DNA of 64,000 nt from Acanthamoeba sp. SK_2022b (Eukaryota; Discosea; Longamoebia; Acanthamoebidae): NCBI GenBank assembly GCA_027943245.1, contig JANDJZ010000167.1, positions 26,283 to 90,282 on the forward strand, read 5' to 3'. The notes beneath the pieces are model-generated. The model searched no databases and was not told the origin of the DNA. It saw nothing but the letters and a program-made list of their open reading frames with translations. This document shows, piece by piece, positions 52,222 to 64,000 of the stretch. The position numbers were made by a program, and so were the translations under genes. Within the stretch, counting starts at the first letter, position 1. Each line of letters opens with the position of its first letter.

Positions 52222-53037
52222 TTACCAGCCTTTAACGGCGTCGCCCTTGTAGATGTCGGCGGCGCTGGCCGCCACTTCGTCGGTCTGATAGGCCTTGACC
52301 AGATCCTTCACTTTCTCGCTGTCTTTGTTGTCGATGCGGCTGGCGAAGATGTTGACGTACGGCGAGTTTTTGTCTTCGACAAACAGCCCGTCCTTGGCCG
52401 GCGACAGGCCGATCTGGCTGGAATAGTTGGTGTTGATGATCGCCAGCGTCACCTGTTGGTCGTCCAATGCGCGCGGCAGCTGCGGCGCTTCAATCTCGAC
52501 GATCTTCAGCTTTTTCGGGTTGCCGACGATGTCCAGCGCGGTCGGCAGCAGGCCGACGCCCTCTTTCAGGGTGATCAGCCCCTGTTTTTGCAACAGCAGC
52601 AGCGAGCGGCCCAGGTTGGTCGGATCGTTCGGCACCGCCACCTGCGCGCCGTCCGGCAGCTGGCTGAGTGCGGTTATCTTCTTCGAATAGCCGGCGATCG
52701 GGTAGACGAAGGTGTTGCCCACCGCCGCCAGCTTGTAGCCGCGCTCCTGCATCTGTTTGTCCAGATACGGCTTGTGCTGGAAGGCGTTGACGTCCAGATC
52801 GCCGTTGTTCAGCGCTTCGTTCGGCAGCACGTAGTCGTTGAAGGTCACCACCTCCACGTCCAGATCGTATTTCTGCTTGGCGACCTTTTGTACCACCGCC
52901 CACAGCGACTGATCGATACCGGCGCTGATGCCGACCTTGATGTGGTGATCGTCCTGTGCCGTCGGGCCACAGGCGGTCAGCAGCAGCGTGCCGGCGGCGG
53001 CCAGCGCCAGGGTGAGGTTTTTCAGCGTAAATGTCAT
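52222..53037 (-). CDS. MetQ/NlpA family substrate-binding lipoprotein
   Basis: 271 residues. The lipobox LLLTAC gives a cysteine at about residue 23. The mature part follows MetQ: IKVGISAGIDQSLWAVVQKV, NNGDLDVNAFQHKPYLDKQM, VPNDPTNLGRSLLLLQKQGL and TNYSSQIGLSP. Members bind methionine or related ligands for MetNI-type importers. No ATPase or permease gene is adjacent, so it may work with a distant transporter. Confidence 0.88.
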   Translation of the reverse strand: MTFTLKNLTLALAAAGTLLLTACGPTAQDDHHIKVGISAGIDQSLWAVVQKVAKQKYDLDVEVVTFNDYVLPNEALNNGDLDVNAFQHKPYLDKQMQERGYKLAAVGNTFVYPIAGYSKKITALSQLPDGAQVAVPNDPTNLGRSLLLLQKQGLITLKEGVGLLPTALDIVGNPKKLKIVEIEAPQLPRALDDQQVTLAIINTNYSSQIGLSPAKDGLFVEDKNSPYVNIFASRIDNKDSEKVKDLVKAYQTDEVAASAADIYKGDAVKGW

Positions 53038-53273
53038 TTTCCCAGGGTCCTTGTCAACATTGCCTGCTAATTTTGGCGGGCAGAATAGTGGCAGTGACTG
53101 TAGGTAATCGCTGGGCTAAAACAAAATACTGATTCACTATGACTCATAGCGATTAGCTATGAGCGGCCGCCGCCTGGCGCGGTGCGGATTGTTTTGACGG
53201 CGAATCGGCGGGCTTATTATGATAGCCGTTGGCCCGTGAGGGCAGACTGGGTACTGAAACGAAGGAAAAGACA

Positions 53274-53792
53274 ATGCGATTGAACACTTGGAGCAAGGCG
53301 CTGCTGCCGCTGGTGGTGTTGGCCTGCGTCTCGGCGACTCAGGTTCGGGCGGCGGAGAGCGATACCGGGCCGATCCCCCAACAGCTGCTGGGCAACTGGC
53401 GCGTCAGTAAAATTGTGCCGACCCAGACCACCGGCTGCTGGGATCAACAGCAGGCGCAGAGCCTGATCGGCGGCAAAATCAGCTACAAAGCGGATGCGTT
53501 CAGCTGGAACGGCACGGCGCTGAAAAGCGAAGGGGCCACCGTCAGCACCGTAGAAGCGCAGGAGTTTGTCGAGGACAATTCCGGCAGCAGCTCCTACATC
53601 GATTTCCCGATGCTGGGCATCAGCACGCCGTCGGTCGAACGCGTGGCCATTCAGCACGCGGATACCGCCATCAAAGGCATCACCGATCAGGGCACCGATG
53701 GGGTGCCCGGCGATAACGTGCTGGTGAAAGACGCCAACACGCTGATCCTGTCGCTGTGCAACGTCTGGTTTGAGGCGCAGCGCGAGAAGTAA
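53274..53792 (+). CDS. Periplasmic protein, unknown
   Basis: 172 residues from the ATG at 53274 (AAGGAAA upstream). The signal peptide covers about 1-26 (VVLACVSATQVRAAE). The mature domain is beta-rich with a lipocalin-like LLGNWRVSKIVPTQTTGCWD start and two cysteines (Cys-48 region and near the end) that may form a disulphide. No named family was recognised. Confidence 0.72.
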   Translation: MRLNTWSKALLPLVVLACVSATQVRAAESDTGPIPQQLLGNWRVSKIVPTQTTGCWDQQQAQSLIGGKISYKADAFSWNGTALKSEGATVSTVEAQEFVEDNSGSSSYIDFPMLGISTPSVERVAIQHADTAIKGITDQGTDGVPGDNVLVKDANTLILSLCNVWFEAQREK

Positions 53793-53803
53793 TTTTTGCC
53801 TTC

Positions 53804-53825
53804 AGCCCCGGCAACGGGGCTTTCC
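53804..53825 (+). terminator. Terminator after the periplasmic protein gene
   Basis: AGCCCCG GCAA CGGGGCT followed by TTCCC; the T tract is short. Confidence 0.65.
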
Positions 53826-53939
53826 CTCCGCGTCGCCACCCGTCATACGCGCCATTTCTGAACTAAAATTAACCATAACGATATGACCCCGGCGTGATAT
53901 CGGAGCCTCGGCTCTACCGAGTCCATGACAGGAGGCGCT

Positions 53940-54365
53940 ATGTGTTACCACCATATTGTCATCGCCACCGATCTGAGCGATGACGGCAAACGGCTGGTCG
54001 AAAAGGGGGCGCTGCTGGCGGAGGCGCTGCAGGCCAAACTCTCGCTGATCTATGTGGACGTTCACTACGACACCTACCACGCGGCGATCGGCTTTTCGGA
54101 GCGCAGCTATGACGGCGTGCCGTTCGAAGAGAAGATCCGCAAAGAGCTGGAGCCCACCACGCAAAACGTCAATTACCCGATCGCGGAGGTGATTATCGGG
54201 CGCGGCGGCTTTGTCGATGAACTGCGTACGGCAGCCGTGGATAAGAACATCGATCTGCTGGTGTTCGGCCATCACCACGATCTGTGGAGCAACCTGTTTT
54301 CTTCCACCCGCAATGCCATCAACCAGCTGAATATCGACGTGCTGGTGATCCCGATCCGCTCATAA
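53940..54365 (+). CDS. Universal stress protein (UspA/UspD type)
   Basis: 141 residues from the ATG at 53940 (AGGAGGCGCT upstream). Fits UspA-like proteins: HIVIATDLSDDGKRLVEKGA, LSLIYVDVHYDTYH and DLLVFGHHHDLWSNLFSSTR NAINQLNIDVLVIP. The G-HHH-dw form and lack of a G-2x-G-9x-G(S/T) ATP loop are as in UspA and UspD. Cytoplasmic, stress-induced. Confidence 0.88.
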   Translation: MCYHHIVIATDLSDDGKRLVEKGALLAEALQAKLSLIYVDVHYDTYHAAIGFSERSYDGVPFEEKIRKELEPTTQNVNYPIAEVIIGRGGFVDELRTAAVDKNIDLLVFGHHHDLWSNLFSSTRNAINQLNIDVLVIPIRS

Positions 54366-54370
54366 ACGCG

Positions 54371-54400
54371 GGCCACCGCCGGGCAACGATGGCGGTGGCC
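54371..54400. terminator. Hairpin between convergent usp and ygjK
   Basis: GGCCACCGCC/GGCGGTGGCC, 10 perfect base pairs with a 10-nt loop, between convergent stop codons. There is no T tract on the plus side. Confidence 0.55.
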
Positions 54401-54408
54401 GCTGCGGC

Positions 54409-57905
<3,497 letters not shown>

Positions 57906-57996
57906 TCAGCCGAGCGGCGGCTCACGCGAGGTCGCTCCCGGATCCCTGGGAGAAGAGAAAAAGTCCGCCCTCATGGGGCGGTAAACGGCAGGTATA

Positions 57997-58020
57997 TTAG
58001 TAAAATATTTAGTAAAAAAT
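57997..58020. promoter_or_regulatory. AT-rich tandem motif before ygjJ, shared with ebgA
   Basis: TTAGTAAAATA followed by TTTAGTAAAAA, a tandem repeat with about 12-bp pitch. It matches, in reverse orientation, the motif 37 bp before ebgA. It is a candidate operator for the divergent LacI-type regulator EbgR. Confidence 0.5.
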
Positions 58021-58106
58021 ACGCTTAAATCAGTAAATCGTTAACTTGATCACAGCGGGCGAAATGGGTATCTTTCGCTGCAGGCGCCCAGCAACGGCTG
58101 GCATGA

Positions 58107-59189
<1,083 letters not shown>

Positions 59190-59290
59190 CCGGCCCCCGC
59201 CTCGGCGGGGCGTTGCGTTGGCGCCCAAAATTAACGTCATGATAAAAAAAGGCATTTGAGATTTATTGTGATCCTGTCGTCATTTGGTAA

Positions 59291-62898
<3,608 letters not shown>

Positions 62899-62917
62899 CG
62901 CGCTCGCCGATCGATAA

Positions 62918-64000
<1,083 letters not shown>

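Overview
The window looks like the chromosome of a Serratia-type enterobacterium (GC-rich, with dcuSR, fabV, ebgRAC and ygjIJK homologues of Enterobacterales type). An almost complete prophage fills about positions 1 to 39,400. The organism call is inference from gene content and base composition; no rRNA or tRNA was seen.

Prophage, early part (1-9,100). A leftward operon of small unknown genes (1-1,390) is driven by a promoter at about 1,555-1,584. The immunity region (1,550-3,500) holds a short CI-like repressor, a BstA-like abortive-infection protein just downstream of it, a YdaS/Cro-like protein, and two sets of three operators (consensus TAAGCC-N3-GGCTTA) spaced about 24 bp apart. YdaT, an O/DnaT-like replication protein with a repeat cluster inside its gene (probable origin), and a P-like helicase loader follow. 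Next come a DUF4145 cargo gene, a LexA-controlled small gene, DUF1367 and DUF1364 genes and a DUF1133 (Q-like) gene.

Prophage, late part (9,000-38,500). A probable late promoter and terminator precede a membrane cargo gene and a Mom-like DNA-modification gene. The lysis cassette (holin, SAR endolysin, Rz, Rz1) is interrupted by a second LexA site, a hydrophobic 31-residue peptide and an opposite-strand gene. Terminase, portal, head, contractile-tail (DUF3383 sheath, DUF3277 tube) and baseplate genes follow, with a likely -1 frameshift in the tail chaperone. An AT-rich cargo island (29.8-32.1 kb) sits inside the baseplate genes. The tail fibres include an SGNH-hydrolase fibre. A third LexA site drives a UmuD'-like protein that lacks both catalytic residues. 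Lysis and virion genes make this a short-tailed myovirus with a lambdoid control region. The repressor has no self-cleavage domain and there are three LexA sites, so induction may work through a LexA-repressed antirepressor.

Chromosome (39,440-64,000). The genes are a DUF4377 lipoprotein, fabV, three small envelope proteins, the C4-dicarboxylate sensor pair dcuSR, a class I aldolase divergent from a CUT2 sugar ABC transporter with two binding proteins, a frameshifted SDR gene, a MetQ/NlpA lipoprotein, a periplasmic protein, a universal stress protein, and the ebg-ygj carbohydrate cluster (ygjK, ygjJ, ebgR, ebgA, ebgC, ygjI). In that cluster ygjJK is divergent from ebgR, and a shared AT-rich motif lies before both ygjJ and ebgA.
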